64,000 nt of DNA from assembly GCF_012184425.1 (NCBI RefSeq), contig NZ_VTOW01000002.1:620001-684000 (forward strand). The letters run 5' to 3'. Positions 7,817 to 16,192 of the stretch are shown here, piece by piece; within the stretch, counting starts at the first letter, position 1, and each line of letters begins with the position of its first letter. The position numbers and the translations under genes are program-made. This stretch comes from Candidatus Manganitrophus noduliformans (GTDB lineage: Bacteria > Nitrospirota > Nitrospiria > SBBL01 > Manganitrophaceae). A model generated the notes under the pieces. It was not told the origin of the DNA, did not search any database, and was given only the letters and a program-made list of their open reading frames with translations.

Positions 7817-9532
7817 ATGGAACGGAAGATCATCGAGACCGATATTCTCATCATCGGCGGGGGAACCGCCGGATGTATGGCGGCAGTGGAGGCAAAAGAA
7901 CGTTACCCGCAACTGAATGTGACGATCCTGGAGAAAGCCCACATCGACCGAAGCGGCTGCCTCGCCGGCGGGATGAACGCCATCAACGCCTATCTGAACA
8001 AGGGGGAGACCCCGGAGAGCTTCGTCCGGTATGTCCGGTCCGACTCGTGCGGCTTGATCCGGGAAGACCTGGTCAAGACGATGTCGGAGTTCTTCGAGTA
8101 TTGCGTGAAGAAGGTGGAGAAGTGGGGCCTGCCGATCCTCTGTGACGATCAGGGAAATTATCTTCCGAGAGGTCGATGGAACATCAAAATCAACGGCGAA
8201 TCGCTCAAGCCGATCCTTGCCAAAGCGGCCCGCTCGGCGGGGGCGCAGGTCTACAATTGGGTCACCGTCACCAACCTTCTCACGGATGGAGACCGGATCG
8301 CGGGGGCGGTCGGGTTCTCGCTCCGAAACGGCACTTTCTATGTCGTCAAAGCCAAAGCGACGATCATCGCGACCGGCGGCGCGGCGGGACTCTATCGGCC
8401 GAACAATCCGGGGGACGCTTCGCACAAAACCTGGTATTGCCCCTACAACACGGGAGCGGGATACGCCATGGGAATCCGGGCCGGCGCCGAGATGACCTCG
8501 TTCGAGATGCGCTACGTCGCCCTCCGGACGAAGGACACCATCGCGCCGACCGGCACGATCGCCCTCGGCGTGAGGGCGCCGCAGGTCAACGCCAAGGGGG
8601 AGCAGTTCATGAAAACCCGCTACGCCCACCTCGGCGGCGACGGCGCCCCGACCCCCTATCGGACGTACGGCCCGTTGATGGAAATTAAGGAAGGGCGCGG
8701 CCCGGTTTATCTCGACACCCGCGGCCTCACGGCGGAACAGGTTCGAGAGCTGAAGGCGGCTTATCTCGACATGTATCCCTCGATGGTCCTCTATTGGGCC
8801 GCCAACAACATCGATCCTTCCAAAGAGCCGATCGAAGTCCAAACGACCGAGCCCTACATCGTCGGCGGCCATTGCCAGGCCGGTTATTGGGTCGACGGCG
8901 AGCGCCGGACGACGTTGAAAGGCCTTTACGCCGCGGGGGACGTCGCCGGAGGCGCCCCTTATAAATTCGTCTCCGGATGCTGGGCGGAGGGGGTCATCGC
9001 CGCCCGGGCCGCCGGGGCCGATATCGCGAACATGCCGCCGATCACTGTTTCGGACCAGCAGATCGCGGCGGAGGAAGCGCGCGCTTTCGAGGCGATCAAG
9101 CGGCCAGGCAAAGTGCGCTACCCTATTCTCCCCACCGACATGGAGGCCCGGCTTCAGAAATTGCTGGAGCAGTATGCCGGCGGCGCCTCGACCTATTATG
9201 AGATGAACGAAGAGATGCTCCAGATCGCACGGCAGCGGCTGGCCAAATTCCCGGCCGACTTCGATCACCTGGTCGCAAACGACCTTCATCAACTGATGAA
9301 GGTGCACGAGATCATGGACCGGGTCGATGTCGCCCAAACGCTGGTCGAACACCTTCTCCACCGGAGAGAAACCCGCTGGCCGTCGTATCAGACCCGAACC
9401 GATTATCCCGAGCGGGATGATGTGAATTGGCTGAAGTTCGTCAACTCCCGGCGCGACCCGAAAACCGGGAACATCGAGGTCCTGACACGGCCCTACGAGC
9501 AGGTCATCCCTGGAGATCGGTACAAGCCGTAG
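7817..9532 (+). CDS. aprA: Adenylylsulfate (APS) reductase alpha subunit, short form
   Basis: FAD subunit of APS reductase, which interconverts APS and sulfite plus AMP. The Rossmann motif DILIIGGGTAGCMAAVEA is at residues 10-27. It is followed by the AprA-typical EKAHIDRSGCLAGGMNAINAY and GRWNIKINGESLKPILAKAA. FEMRYVALRTKDT matches the substrate-arginine region, and IVGGHCQAGYWVDGE plus GLYAAGDVAGG match the later active-site histidine and FAD contacts. At 571 residues it is shorter than the usual dissimilatory AprA of about 620-660. aprB and sat follow, but no qmoABC or dsrAB is in the window. Short AprAB pairs next to sat have been linked to assimilatory sulfate reduction in some Clostridia, so an assimilatory role is favoured here as an inference. 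Confidence 0.9.
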   Translation: MERKIIETDILIIGGGTAGCMAAVEAKERYPQLNVTILEKAHIDRSGCLAGGMNAINAYLNKGETPESFVRYVRSDSCGLIREDLVKTMSEFFEYCVKKVEKWGLPILCDDQGNYLPRGRWNIKINGESLKPILAKAARSAGAQVYNWVTVTNLLTDGDRIAGAVGFSLRNGTFYVVKAKATIIATGGAAGLYRPNNPGDASHKTWYCPYNTGAGYAMGIRAGAEMTSFEMRYVALRTKDTIAPTGTIALGVRAPQVNAKGEQFMKTRYAHLGGDGAPTPYRTYGPLMEIKEGRGPVYLDTRGLTAEQVRELKAAYLDMYPSMVLYWAANNIDPSKEPIEVQTTEPYIVGGHCQAGYWVDGERRTTLKGLYAAGDVAGGAPYKFVSGCWAEGVIAARAAGADIANMPPITVSDQQIAAEEARAFEAIKRPGKVRYPILPTDMEARLQKLLEQYAGGASTYYEMNEEMLQIARQRLAKFPADFDHLVANDLHQLMKVHEIMDRVDVAQTLVEHLLHRRETRWPSYQTRTDYPERDDVNWLKFVNSRRDPKTGNIEVLTRPYEQVIPGDRYKP

Positions 9533-9594
9533 AGGGATATCGATCGGCCCATGGAATGTCATTCATCGCGGTTTTAATTTAAGGAGGTTTTTAA

Positions 9595-9981
9595 ATGCCT
9601 GTTTGGGTAGATCCAGAAAAGTGCAACGGCTGTCACGGAGCCAGCCAGCCCCCCTGTCTTCGGATGTGTCCGGGCGACCTGATCGTCAAGGACCACACCG
9701 CCAATAAGGCCTATCTAAAATATCCGGAAGATTGCTGGGATTGTCTCCCCTGCGTCAAGGTCTGTCCGGAAGAGGCGATCGAGTTTCATCTCGCCTACCA
9801 GTTCGGAGGGAAGGGCGCCAAGCTGATTCCACATATCCACAAATCGCACGATCAGATCTCCTGGGAGCTGATCGATACGCAGGGAAACAGCGAGACGTTC
9901 ACCATCCGAACCAAACTGATGCCGGTGGCGCTCGATGAAAAGGTCGAAGGGGGAACACAGACACTCGACTTTTCGATTTAG
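9595..9981 (+). CDS. aprB: Adenylylsulfate (APS) reductase beta subunit, ferredoxin-like
   Basis: Electron-transfer subunit of APS reductase with 128 residues and two [4Fe-4S] clusters. The first cysteine set is CNGCHGASQPPCLRMCPGDL and the second is CWDCLPCVKVCPEEAIEF, the AprB arrangement with an enlarged first loop. The C-terminal part, which wraps round AprA in characterised enzymes, is short (about 50 residues after the second cluster; typical AprB is around 150). A strong ribosome binding site, AAGGAGG, precedes the ATG by about seven bases. It passes electrons to the FAD of AprA, encoded 62 bases upstream. Confidence 0.92.
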   Translation: MPVWVDPEKCNGCHGASQPPCLRMCPGDLIVKDHTANKAYLKYPEDCWDCLPCVKVCPEEAIEFHLAYQFGGKGAKLIPHIHKSHDQISWELIDTQGNSETFTIRTKLMPVALDEKVEGGTQTLDFSI

Positions 9982-10008
9982 CAGAAATTCATCTCAATTC
10001 AATTATCA

Positions 10009-10017
10009 CTATTCCGA
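10009..10017 (-). promoter_or_regulatory. Second copy of the candidate Rrf2 operator core
   Basis: CTATTCCGA on the plus strand is the exact reverse complement of the core TCGGAATAG found upstream of the Rrf2 gene. It sits in the 50-base gap before sat, and in its setting CTAT-N4-AAAG it keeps most of the dyad. Binding there would modulate sat separately from aprAB. Confidence 0.35.
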
Positions 10018-10031
10018 AAGGAGCTTCAAGC

Positions 10032-11204
10032 ATGGCTATTTCCGTTCCGCACGGTGGAAGATTGATCAACCGTTTTGTTGATCCGAAGGAGGTCGATCGG
10101 CTCACGCAAAAGGCCTCTCAAATGAAAAAGATCGAGTTGACCCCCCGCGAGATCTCCGATCTGGAGCTGATCGCAATCGGCGTCTTCTCTCCCCTGGAAG
10201 GATTCATGGGGAGCGCCGATTACCAGAGCGTGCTGGACCGGATGCGGCTTGCGAATGGCCTCCCATGGAGCCTCCCGATCACCCTCTCGGTCACCGCCGC
10301 CGAAGCCGCCGAATTGAAGCAAGGGATGGAAGTGGCCTTGATCCAGGAGACCGGGCTCCCCCTCGCCATTCTGAAGATCGACGAAATCTACCCCTTCGAC
10401 AAAGAGAAAGAGGCGGTCGCCGCCTACGGAACGAACGACGCCAGCCATCCCGGCGTCGCCTACACACAGACCCTCGGCGACTTTTACCTCGGAGGCAAGA
10501 TCGAGATGCTCCGCCGCTCGCCGATCCAGCGCTTCCACGAGCACCAGATGGACCCGGCGCAAACGCGCAAGCTCTTCGAGGAGAAGGACTGGAAGCGGAT
10601 CGTCGCCTTCCAGACCCGCAACCCGATCCACCGCGCCCACGAGTATATTCAGAAGTGCGCCCTGGAGATCACCGACGGCCTCTTGCTGCACCCGATCGTC
10701 GGGGAGACGAAGAGCGACGATGTCCCCGCCGATGTCCGGATGCGCTGCTACAAAGTGCTCCTCGAGAACTACTACCCGAAAGATCGGACGATCCTGGCCG
10801 TCTTCCCGGCGGCGATGCGCTACGCCGGCCCCAAGGAAGCAATCTTCCACGCCATCTGCCGGAAGAACTATGGGGTGACCCACTTCATCGTCGGCCGCGA
10901 TCACGCCGGCGTCGGCAACTTCTACGGCTCGTTCGATGCCCATCACATCTTTCAGAAATTTACGCTGGAAGAGCTCGGCATCCAGCCGCTCTTCTTCGAC
11001 CACACCTTCTACTGCAAACGCTGCCTTGGGATGGTCTCGGCCAAGACCTGCCCACACGATTCGTCGGAACATATCGCCCTCTCCGGAACCAAAGTGCGCG
11101 AGATGCTTCGCGGCGGGATCAAACCTCCCCCCGAGTTCAGCCGCGCCGAGGTCGCCGAGATTTTGATCGAGGCGATGTCCGATCAAGCCCGCCAGCCGAA
11201 ATAA
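10032..11204 (+). CDS. sat: Sulfate adenylyltransferase (ATP sulfurylase)
   Basis: Homomeric ATP sulfurylase of 390 residues that activates sulfate with ATP to give APS and pyrophosphate. The nucleotide-binding motifs are clear: QTRNPIHRAHEY near residue 195, LLHPIVGETKSDDVP, and GRDHAGVG near residue 290. The C-terminal CKRCLGMVSAKTCPH is the cysteine-rich zinc-binding region of bacterial and archaeal Sat. There is no fused APS kinase domain. With aprAB it forms the sulfate-to-sulfite route. A weak upstream GGAGC serves as the ribosome binding site. Confidence 0.95.
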   Translation: MAISVPHGGRLINRFVDPKEVDRLTQKASQMKKIELTPREISDLELIAIGVFSPLEGFMGSADYQSVLDRMRLANGLPWSLPITLSVTAAEAAELKQGMEVALIQETGLPLAILKIDEIYPFDKEKEAVAAYGTNDASHPGVAYTQTLGDFYLGGKIEMLRRSPIQRFHEHQMDPAQTRKLFEEKDWKRIVAFQTRNPIHRAHEYIQKCALEITDGLLLHPIVGETKSDDVPADVRMRCYKVLLENYYPKDRTILAVFPAAMRYAGPKEAIFHAICRKNYGVTHFIVGRDHAGVGNFYGSFDAHHIFQKFTLEELGIQPLFFDHTFYCKRCLGMVSAKTCPHDSSEHIALSGTKVREMLRGGIKPPPEFSRAEVAEILIEAMSDQARQPK

Positions 11205-11231
11205 GATCGATTCCCCGCTGAACACTGAAGA

Positions 11232-11281
11232 CCCCCCGGGCAGGACTGCAAGCCGAGAGGCCCAGCCTGCCCGGAGGGGGG
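11232..11281 (+). terminator. Long GC hairpin downstream of sat
   Basis: The arm CCCCCCGGGCAGG (11232-11244) pairs with CCTGCCCGG-A-GGGGGG ending at 11281, with one bulged base and a loop of about 21 bases. It follows the sat stop codon. No U-tract follows, so it may be a processing or stabilising hairpin or a Rho-assisted terminator rather than an intrinsic one. Confidence 0.5.
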
Positions 11282-11399
11282 CAGAAATAAGTCCTACCCC
11301 TTTCTGTTACCTCTAAAAAGGCTTTGGACAGCCACTTCTTTACTCGCCTCCATACTTTACCTGATTAACATCTCCTACTTATAGAAGCCTAAAAAAATA

Positions 11400-11428
11400 T
11401 TGCACGTATAAAAAATTAAGAATATAAT
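11400..11428 (+). promoter_or_regulatory. Promoter of the CO dehydrogenase operon
   Basis: A perfect -10 box TATAAT lies at 11423-11428, preceded by TTGCAC at 11400-11405 with a 17-base spacer. The -35 matches only the first three consensus bases, so an activator is plausible. The surrounding 60 bases are strikingly AT-rich compared with the genes. The predicted leader before coxM is about 60 bases and ends with a GGAAGGAGAG ribosome binding region. Confidence 0.65.
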
Positions 11429-11496
11429 TTGCCCTTCCAGCCATAGGACAGACCTCTCAGAACCTTAACCCTCGTCAAAAAGGAAGGAGAGAGAAG

Positions 11497-12378
11497 ATGA
11501 TCCCCCCGCGATTCGACTATTTTTCTCCCGGCACCCTCCCCGAAGCGATTTCCCTTCTGCAAAGACATGGCGACGATGCCAAAATCCTTGCGGGAGGACA
11601 TAGTCTCATCCCCCTCATGAAGCTTCGGTTCGCCTCCCCCGCCGTTTTGATCGATATCAACCGCATCCCCGACCTCGCCTATCTGCGTGAGTCCAACGGA
11701 TACCTGGCGATCGGCGCCCTCACACGGGAGTCGGACCTCGACCATTCCGAGCTGATTCAAACCAAATATCCGATTCTCGCCGACACGGCCGCCGTGATCG
11801 CCGATCCCCTCGTCCGGAACATGGCGACGGTCGGCGGCAATCTCGCCCACGGCGATCCGGCCAACGATCACCCGGCCACCATGCTCGCAATGGATGCGGA
11901 GGTGGTCGTCCTCGGCCCGAACGGCACACGCGCCATCCCGGTCAAAAATTTATTCAATGGGCCGCTCAGCACCTCGCTCAATTCCGACGAAATTCTCACC
12001 GAGATCCGGATTCCGATCCCCCCGCTTCACAGCGGGGGCGCTTATCTGAAAATAGAACGGAAGGTGGGCGATTTCGCCGCCGCCGCCGTCGCCGTCCAAC
12101 TCACCGTCGGAAAAGGAAACATCTGCGAGCGGATCGGGATCGGCCTCACCAACGTCGGCCCTACCCCGATCAAGGCGATCCGCGCCGAGCAGCTGCTGCG
12201 CGGGCAGACGATCAACGATCAGATCATCCGGCAGGCGGCGGAGACCGCCTCGGAAGAGGCCCAGCCGAGCGCCGACCAGCGGGGCTCCGTGGAGTACAAA
12301 CGGTCTCTGGTGAGGGTTTTAACCACCCGCGCGCTCAACCGGGCGCTCCAGCGGGCGATGGGAGGAAAAGAGCGATGA
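11497..12378 (+). CDS. coxM: CO dehydrogenase medium subunit (FAD)
   Basis: FAD-binding subunit of 293 residues of the aerobic molybdenum CO dehydrogenase. The two glycine motifs that hold FAD are present: [13 protein letters not shown] near residue 32 and [17 protein letters not shown] near residue 111. A C-terminal CO_deh_flav_C domain follows (about 180-285). It takes electrons from the iron-sulfur subunit and passes them to the quinone pool. The order M-S-L is that of form I enzymes. The stop codon overlaps the coxS start in an ATGA. Confidence 0.93.
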   Translation: MIPPRFDYFSPGTLPEAISLLQRHGDDAKILAGGHSLIPLMKLRFASPAVLIDINRIPDLAYLRESNGYLAIGALTRESDLDHSELIQTKYPILADTAAVIADPLVRNMATVGGNLAHGDPANDHPATMLAMDAEVVVLGPNGTRAIPVKNLFNGPLSTSLNSDEILTEIRIPIPPLHSGGAYLKIERKVGDFAAAAVAVQLTVGKGNICERIGIGLTNVGPTPIKAIRAEQLLRGQTINDQIIRQAAETASEEAQPSADQRGSVEYKRSLVRVLTTRALNRALQRAMGGKER

Positions 12379-12860
12379 CGAAAAAGAAGATCGAAGTCAC
12401 CGTCAACGGGGCAAAGGTCGAATCGGAGGTAGAGCCGCGGCTTCTCTTGGTCCACTTCATCCGGGAGATCCTCCGGCTGACCGGAACCCACATCGGATGC
12501 GACACCAGCCACTGCGGCGCCTGCACTGTCTTGCTCGACGGCCGGGCGGTCAAATCGTGCACCCTCTTTGCCGTTCAGGCCGACGGGCGCCGGCTGATGA
12601 CCGTCGAAGGGCTGGAGCAGGAGGGAAAGCTTCATCCGATCCAGGAGGGATTCGTTCAGGAACATGGCTTACAGTGCGGCTACTGCACCCCCGGTATGTT
12701 GATGACCGGCTATGCCTTTCTTCAGAGAAACGGCAATCCGATCCCGTCGGAGGCGGAGATCCGCGAGGCAATCTCGGGAAATCTCTGCCGCTGCACCGGA
12801 TATGTCAACATCGTGAAAGCGATCCAAAACGCCGCCCACAAGATGCAGCAAGGCGTCTAA
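12375..12860 (+). CDS. coxS: CO dehydrogenase small subunit (2x [2Fe-2S])
   Basis: Iron-sulfur subunit of 161 residues. The N-terminal plant-ferredoxin-type cluster uses [15 protein letters not shown] and a further cysteine in AVKSC. The C-terminal helical cluster uses CGYCTPGM and GNLCRCTGY. It relays electrons from the molybdenum site in CoxL to FAD in CoxM. It is translationally coupled to coxM by a four-base overlap, and coxL starts 17 bases after its stop behind an AAAGGAG site. Confidence 0.95.
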   Translation: MTKKKIEVTVNGAKVESEVEPRLLLVHFIREILRLTGTHIGCDTSHCGACTVLLDGRAVKSCTLFAVQADGRRLMTVEGLEQEGKLHPIQEGFVQEHGLQCGYCTPGMLMTGYAFLQRNGNPIPSEAEIREAISGNLCRCTGYVNIVKAIQNAAHKMQQGV

Positions 12861-12876
12861 CAAAAAGGAGCCCGAC

Positions 12877-15243
12877 ATGACACCTCGAACGAGCGAAGAG
12901 ATCGGTGGGATGGGACATTCCATTAAACGGATGGAGGACCCCCGCTTCATCCGGGGAAAAGGAAGTTATGTCGATGATATCCAGATGGCGGGGATGCTCC
13001 ATCTCGACATCGTCCGAAGCCCCTACGCCCACGCCAAAATCAAGCGGATCGATCCAAGCCGCGCGCTCGCCATCCCGGGGGTCCTCTCCGTCATCACGGG
13101 AGAAACCCTCGCCAAGTACAAGCTCCATTGGATGCCGACCCTCATGTCCGACACACAGATGGTCCTGCCGGTCGACAAAGTGATGTTCCAGGGGCAGGAG
13201 GTCGCCGCGGTCCTCGCCACCGACCGATACATCGCCGCCGACGGGGTGGAAGCGGTCGAGGTTGAATACGAGCCGTTGCCGGTCGTTGTCGATCCCTTCA
13301 AGGCGCTCGAGCCGGGCGCGCCCGTCTTGAGAACCGATAAGAAAGATAAAAAAGACAACCTCATCTGGCATTGGGAAAACGGCGACCGGGCCGCGACTGA
13401 AAAGGCGTTCCAAGAGGCGGAGGTGGTGGTCAAGGAGAAGATCTACCTGCCGCGGATTCATGTCTCCTCGATCGAGACCTGCGGCTGCGTCGCCCACTTC
13501 GAGAAAGCCACCGGAAAATTGAAGCTGATCATGACGACGCAGGCCCCCCATGCCATCCGGACGGTCCTGGCGCTGGTCGCCGGCCATGTCGGCCTCTCGG
13601 AGGAAAAAATCCGGGTGATCTCCCCCGACATCGGCGGCGGGTTCGGCGGAAAGGTGCCGGTTTATCCGGGGTATGTCATCGCCGTCGCCGCCTCGGTCCT
13701 CACCGGCAAGCCGGTCAAGTGGGTCGAGGACCGGATGGAGAATCTCCAGTCCGACTCCTTCGCCCGCGATTACCACATGACCGCCGAGATCGCCGCCAAA
13801 AAAGACGGCACGATGACGGCCCTTCGGATCAAGACCCTCGCCGACCACGGCTATACCGACGCGGCGGCGAACCCGTCGAAATACCCGGCCGGACTCTTCA
13901 GCATCTGCACCGGCTCTTACGATTTTAAAAATGCCTTCGTGGAGATGGACGCCGCCTACACCAACAAACCTCCCGGCGGGGTCGCTTACCGTTGCTCGTT
14001 CCGGGTCACCGAGGCGGCGCACGCCATCGAGCGGATGGTCGACATTCTCGCCCACCAATTGAACATCGATCCGGCGGCGCTGCGGAAAAAGAACTTCATC
14101 CGGAAGGAGCAGTTCCCTTACAAGTCCGTCCTCGGGTGGGAATATGACAGCGGCGACTATGCCCCCGCGCTCAATCTGGCGATGGAGAAGATCGGCTACG
14201 ATGCGCTTCGAAAAGAGCAGGCCGAAAAGAGAAAGCGCGGGGAGCTGATGGGGATCGGGATCTCCAGCTTCACCGAAATCGTCGGCGCCGGCCCCTCGAA
14301 AAATTTCGACATCCTGGGAATCAAAATGTTCGACAGCTGCGAGCTTCGGATCCATCCGACCGGCAAGGCGATCGCCCGCTTCGGCACCAAATCGCAGGGC
14401 CAGGGACATGAGACCACCTATGCGCAGATCATCGCCGAGGAGCTCGGCATTCCCGCCGTCCATGTTGCCGTGGAAGAGGGAGATACCGACACCGCCCCCT
14501 ACGGCCTCGGCACCTACGCCAGCCGGAGCACCCCCACCGCAGGCGCCGCGGCGGCCCTTGCCGCCCGGAAGGTCCGGGAGAAGGCGAAAAAGATCGCCGC
14601 CTACCTCATGGAGGTGAGCGAAGAGGACCTGATCTGGGAGCCGGGGAAGTTTATCGTCAAAGGGGTCCCGGGCAAATCGAAAACCATTCAGGAAATCGCC
14701 TTCGCCGCCTACACGAACCACCCCCAGGGAATGGAGGCGGGAATGGAGGCGGTGAACTATTACGATCCCCCTAACCTGACCTTTCCCTTCGGAAGTTATA
14801 TCTGCGTCGTCGACATCGACCGGGGAACCGGAGAGGTCAAGGTCCGCCGCTTCGTCGCGGTCGACGATTGCGGCAACATCATCAACCCGATGATCGTGGA
14901 GGGACAGATCCACGGCGGGCTGGCCCAGGGATTCGCCCCCGCCCTGCTCGAAGAGATCATCTACGACGACCAGGGGAACAACCTCTCCGGAAGCTTTATG
15001 GATTATCTCCTCCCCACTGCGGTGGAGACCCCCAAGTGGGAGACCGACAAGACCTGCACCCCCTCCCCCCATCATCCCCTCGGCGCGAAAGGGGTGGGGG
15101 AATCGGCCACGGTCGGGGCCCCCCCCGCCATCGCCAATGCCGTGGTCGACGCCCTCTGGCATCTGGGGGTCCGGCACATCGACATCCCGATCACCGCCGC
15201 GAAGGTCTGGAAGATTTTGAAGGAAAAAGGGGTCGCCGAGTAG
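12877..15243 (+). CDS. coxL: Form I CO dehydrogenase large subunit (Mo-Cu)
   Basis: Catalytic subunit of 788 residues that oxidises CO to CO2 at a Cu-S-Mo centre with the cytosine dinucleotide molybdenum cofactor. The decisive form I active-site loop AYRCSFR is intact at residues 370-376, so the copper-binding cysteine is C373. Form II relatives carry a different loop here. The catalytic glutamate lies in GVGES (E742), and the cofactor loops IGGGFGGK and GQGHETTYAQI are present. The length matches known form I proteins (about 800). The stop codon TAG is the first part of a palindrome that fills the gap to coxD. True CO oxidation, rather than another hydroxylase activity, is strongly supported. 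Confidence 0.95.
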   Translation: MTPRTSEEIGGMGHSIKRMEDPRFIRGKGSYVDDIQMAGMLHLDIVRSPYAHAKIKRIDPSRALAIPGVLSVITGETLAKYKLHWMPTLMSDTQMVLPVDKVMFQGQEVAAVLATDRYIAADGVEAVEVEYEPLPVVVDPFKALEPGAPVLRTDKKDKKDNLIWHWENGDRAATEKAFQEAEVVVKEKIYLPRIHVSSIETCGCVAHFEKATGKLKLIMTTQAPHAIRTVLALVAGHVGLSEEKIRVISPDIGGGFGGKVPVYPGYVIAVAASVLTGKPVKWVEDRMENLQSDSFARDYHMTAEIAAKKDGTMTALRIKTLADHGYTDAAANPSKYPAGLFSICTGSYDFKNAFVEMDAAYTNKPPGGVAYRCSFRVTEAAHAIERMVDILAHQLNIDPAALRKKNFIRKEQFPYKSVLGWEYDSGDYAPALNLAMEKIGYDALRKEQAEKRKRGELMGIGISSFTEIVGAGPSKNFDILGIKMFDSCELRIHPTGKAIARFGTKSQGQGHETTYAQIIAEELGIPAVHVAVEEGDTDTAPYGLGTYASRSTPTAGAAAALAARKVREKAKKIAAYLMEVSEEDLIWEPGKFIVKGVPGKSKTIQEIAFAAYTNHPQGMEAGMEAVNYYDPPNLTFPFGSYICVVDIDRGTGEVKVRRFVAVDDCGNIINPMIVEGQIHGGLAQGFAPALLEEIIYDDQGNNLSGSFMDYLLPTAVETPKWETDKTCTPSPHHPLGAKGVGESATVGAPPAIANAVVDALWHLGVRHIDIPITAAKVWKILKEKGVAE

Positions 15244-15263
15244 GGGCGTATTGCATACGCCCC
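15243..15263. repeat. REP-like palindrome at the coxL-coxD junction
   Basis: GGGGCGTAT at 15243-15251 pairs perfectly with ATACGCCCC at 15255-15263 around a three-base loop. It overlaps the coxL stop codon and ends one base before the coxD ribosome binding site AAAGGA. The arm resembles GTAG-headed REP elements; the bases GTAG lie at its left edge. It could shield the 3' end of the coxMSL message or limit read-through to the maturation genes. Confidence 0.6.
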
Positions 15264-15274
15264 AAAGGATCGAC

Positions 15275-16192
15275 ATGAAAGAAGAAATCGCCACGCTGCA
15301 ATCCCGGATGGCCGAGGCCGGGTATATCGCCGAGCGCCCGATCACGACGGCGCTCTTCTTGGCCCGGTCGCTCCAGCGGCCGCTGCTGATCGAGGGGGAG
15401 GCCGGGGTCGGGAAGACCGATGTGGCGCGGGTCTTCGCCCAGATTCAGCAGACCGAGCTGATCCGGCTCCAATGCTACGACGGACTCGACGTCCATTCCG
15501 CCCTCTACGAATGGAACTACCCCCGGCAGATCCTCCGCATTCGTATGGAGGAGCGGCGGGGACTCGATCCGGATCGATCCCATCGTCCGAACCCGATCGC
15601 CCAGATCGAGGAAGAGGTCTTCAGCCGCGACTGCCTCCTGGAACGTCCCCTTCTAAAAGCGATCACGCAAAAGGAGCGCCCTCCGGTTCTCCTCATCGAC
15701 GAAGTCGACCGCGCCGACGAGCGGTTCGAGGCTTTTCTGCTGGAGCTTCTCTCCGACTTTCAGGTCACCATCCCGGAGTTGGGAACGATCCGGGCGGAGC
15801 AGATTCCGATCGTCCTCCTCACCTCCAACCGGACCCGCGATTTAAGCGACGCGCTGCGGCGGCGCTGCCTCTACCTCTGGATCGATCCCCCCGGCTTCGA
15901 AAAAGAGATCGCGATCCTCCGAAGCCGCCTCCCCGACATCAACGCGCGGCTCGCCCAGGAGATCGGCCACTTCATGCAGCGAATCCGAACGCGCCGGCTC
16001 TATAAAACCCCCGGGATCGCCGAGACCCTCGACTGGGCCCGTGCCCTCATGCAGCTGCACAGAGATCATCTTGACCCGGAGGCCATCGAAGAAACGCTCG
16101 GCTGCGTGTTGAAGAATTATCACGACGTAAAGGCGTTCGGTCCGGAGGAGACGAAGACGCTGCTGGCGGAAGTGGAAAGGACCCTTCGATGA
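15275..16192 (+). CDS. coxD: CoxD, AAA+ ATPase of the MoxR type
   Basis: AAA+ ATPase of 305 residues. The Walker A motif GEAGVGKT has K47, the Walker B motif is PVLLIDEVDRAD, and a sensor region lies around VLLTSNRTRDLSDALRRRCL. In Oligotropha, CoxD is needed to build the Cu-S part of the active site on the apo-enzyme and works with the VWA protein CoxE. The ATG at 15275 is chosen because AAAGGA lies five bases upstream. An in-frame TTG at 15251 would start inside the palindrome and is unlikely. It overlaps coxE by four bases. Confidence 0.92.
   Translation: MKEEIATLQSRMAEAGYIAERPITTALFLARSLQRPLLIEGEAGVGKTDVARVFAQIQQTELIRLQCYDGLDVHSALYEWNYPRQILRIRMEERRGLDPDRSHRPNPIAQIEEEVFSRDCLLERPLLKAITQKERPPVLLIDEVDRADERFEAFLLELLSDFQVTIPELGTIRAEQIPIVLLTSNRTRDLSDALRRRCLYLWIDPPGFEKEIAILRSRLPDINARLAQEIGHFMQRIRTRRLYKTPGIAETLDWARALMQLHRDHLDPEAIEETLGCVLKNYHDVKAFGPEETKTLLAEVERTLR

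Noticed and set aside
7664-9562. 632-codon open frame on the minus strand
   Set aside because: Antisense shadow of aprA; no motifs and no ribosome binding site.
7817-11204. Dissimilatory sulfate reduction or sulfur oxidation pathway
   Set aside because: No dsrAB, qmoABC or sox genes in the window and the Apr subunits are short; the assimilatory reading is preferred.
10026-11225. 399-codon minus-strand frame opposite sat
   Set aside because: Sat motifs on the plus strand are decisive; the minus frame has no family features.
12805-15345. 846-codon open frame on the minus strand
   Set aside because: Antisense to coxL, which has all active-site motifs; the shadow protein is low-complexity Gly/Asp/Arg-rich without recognisable domains.
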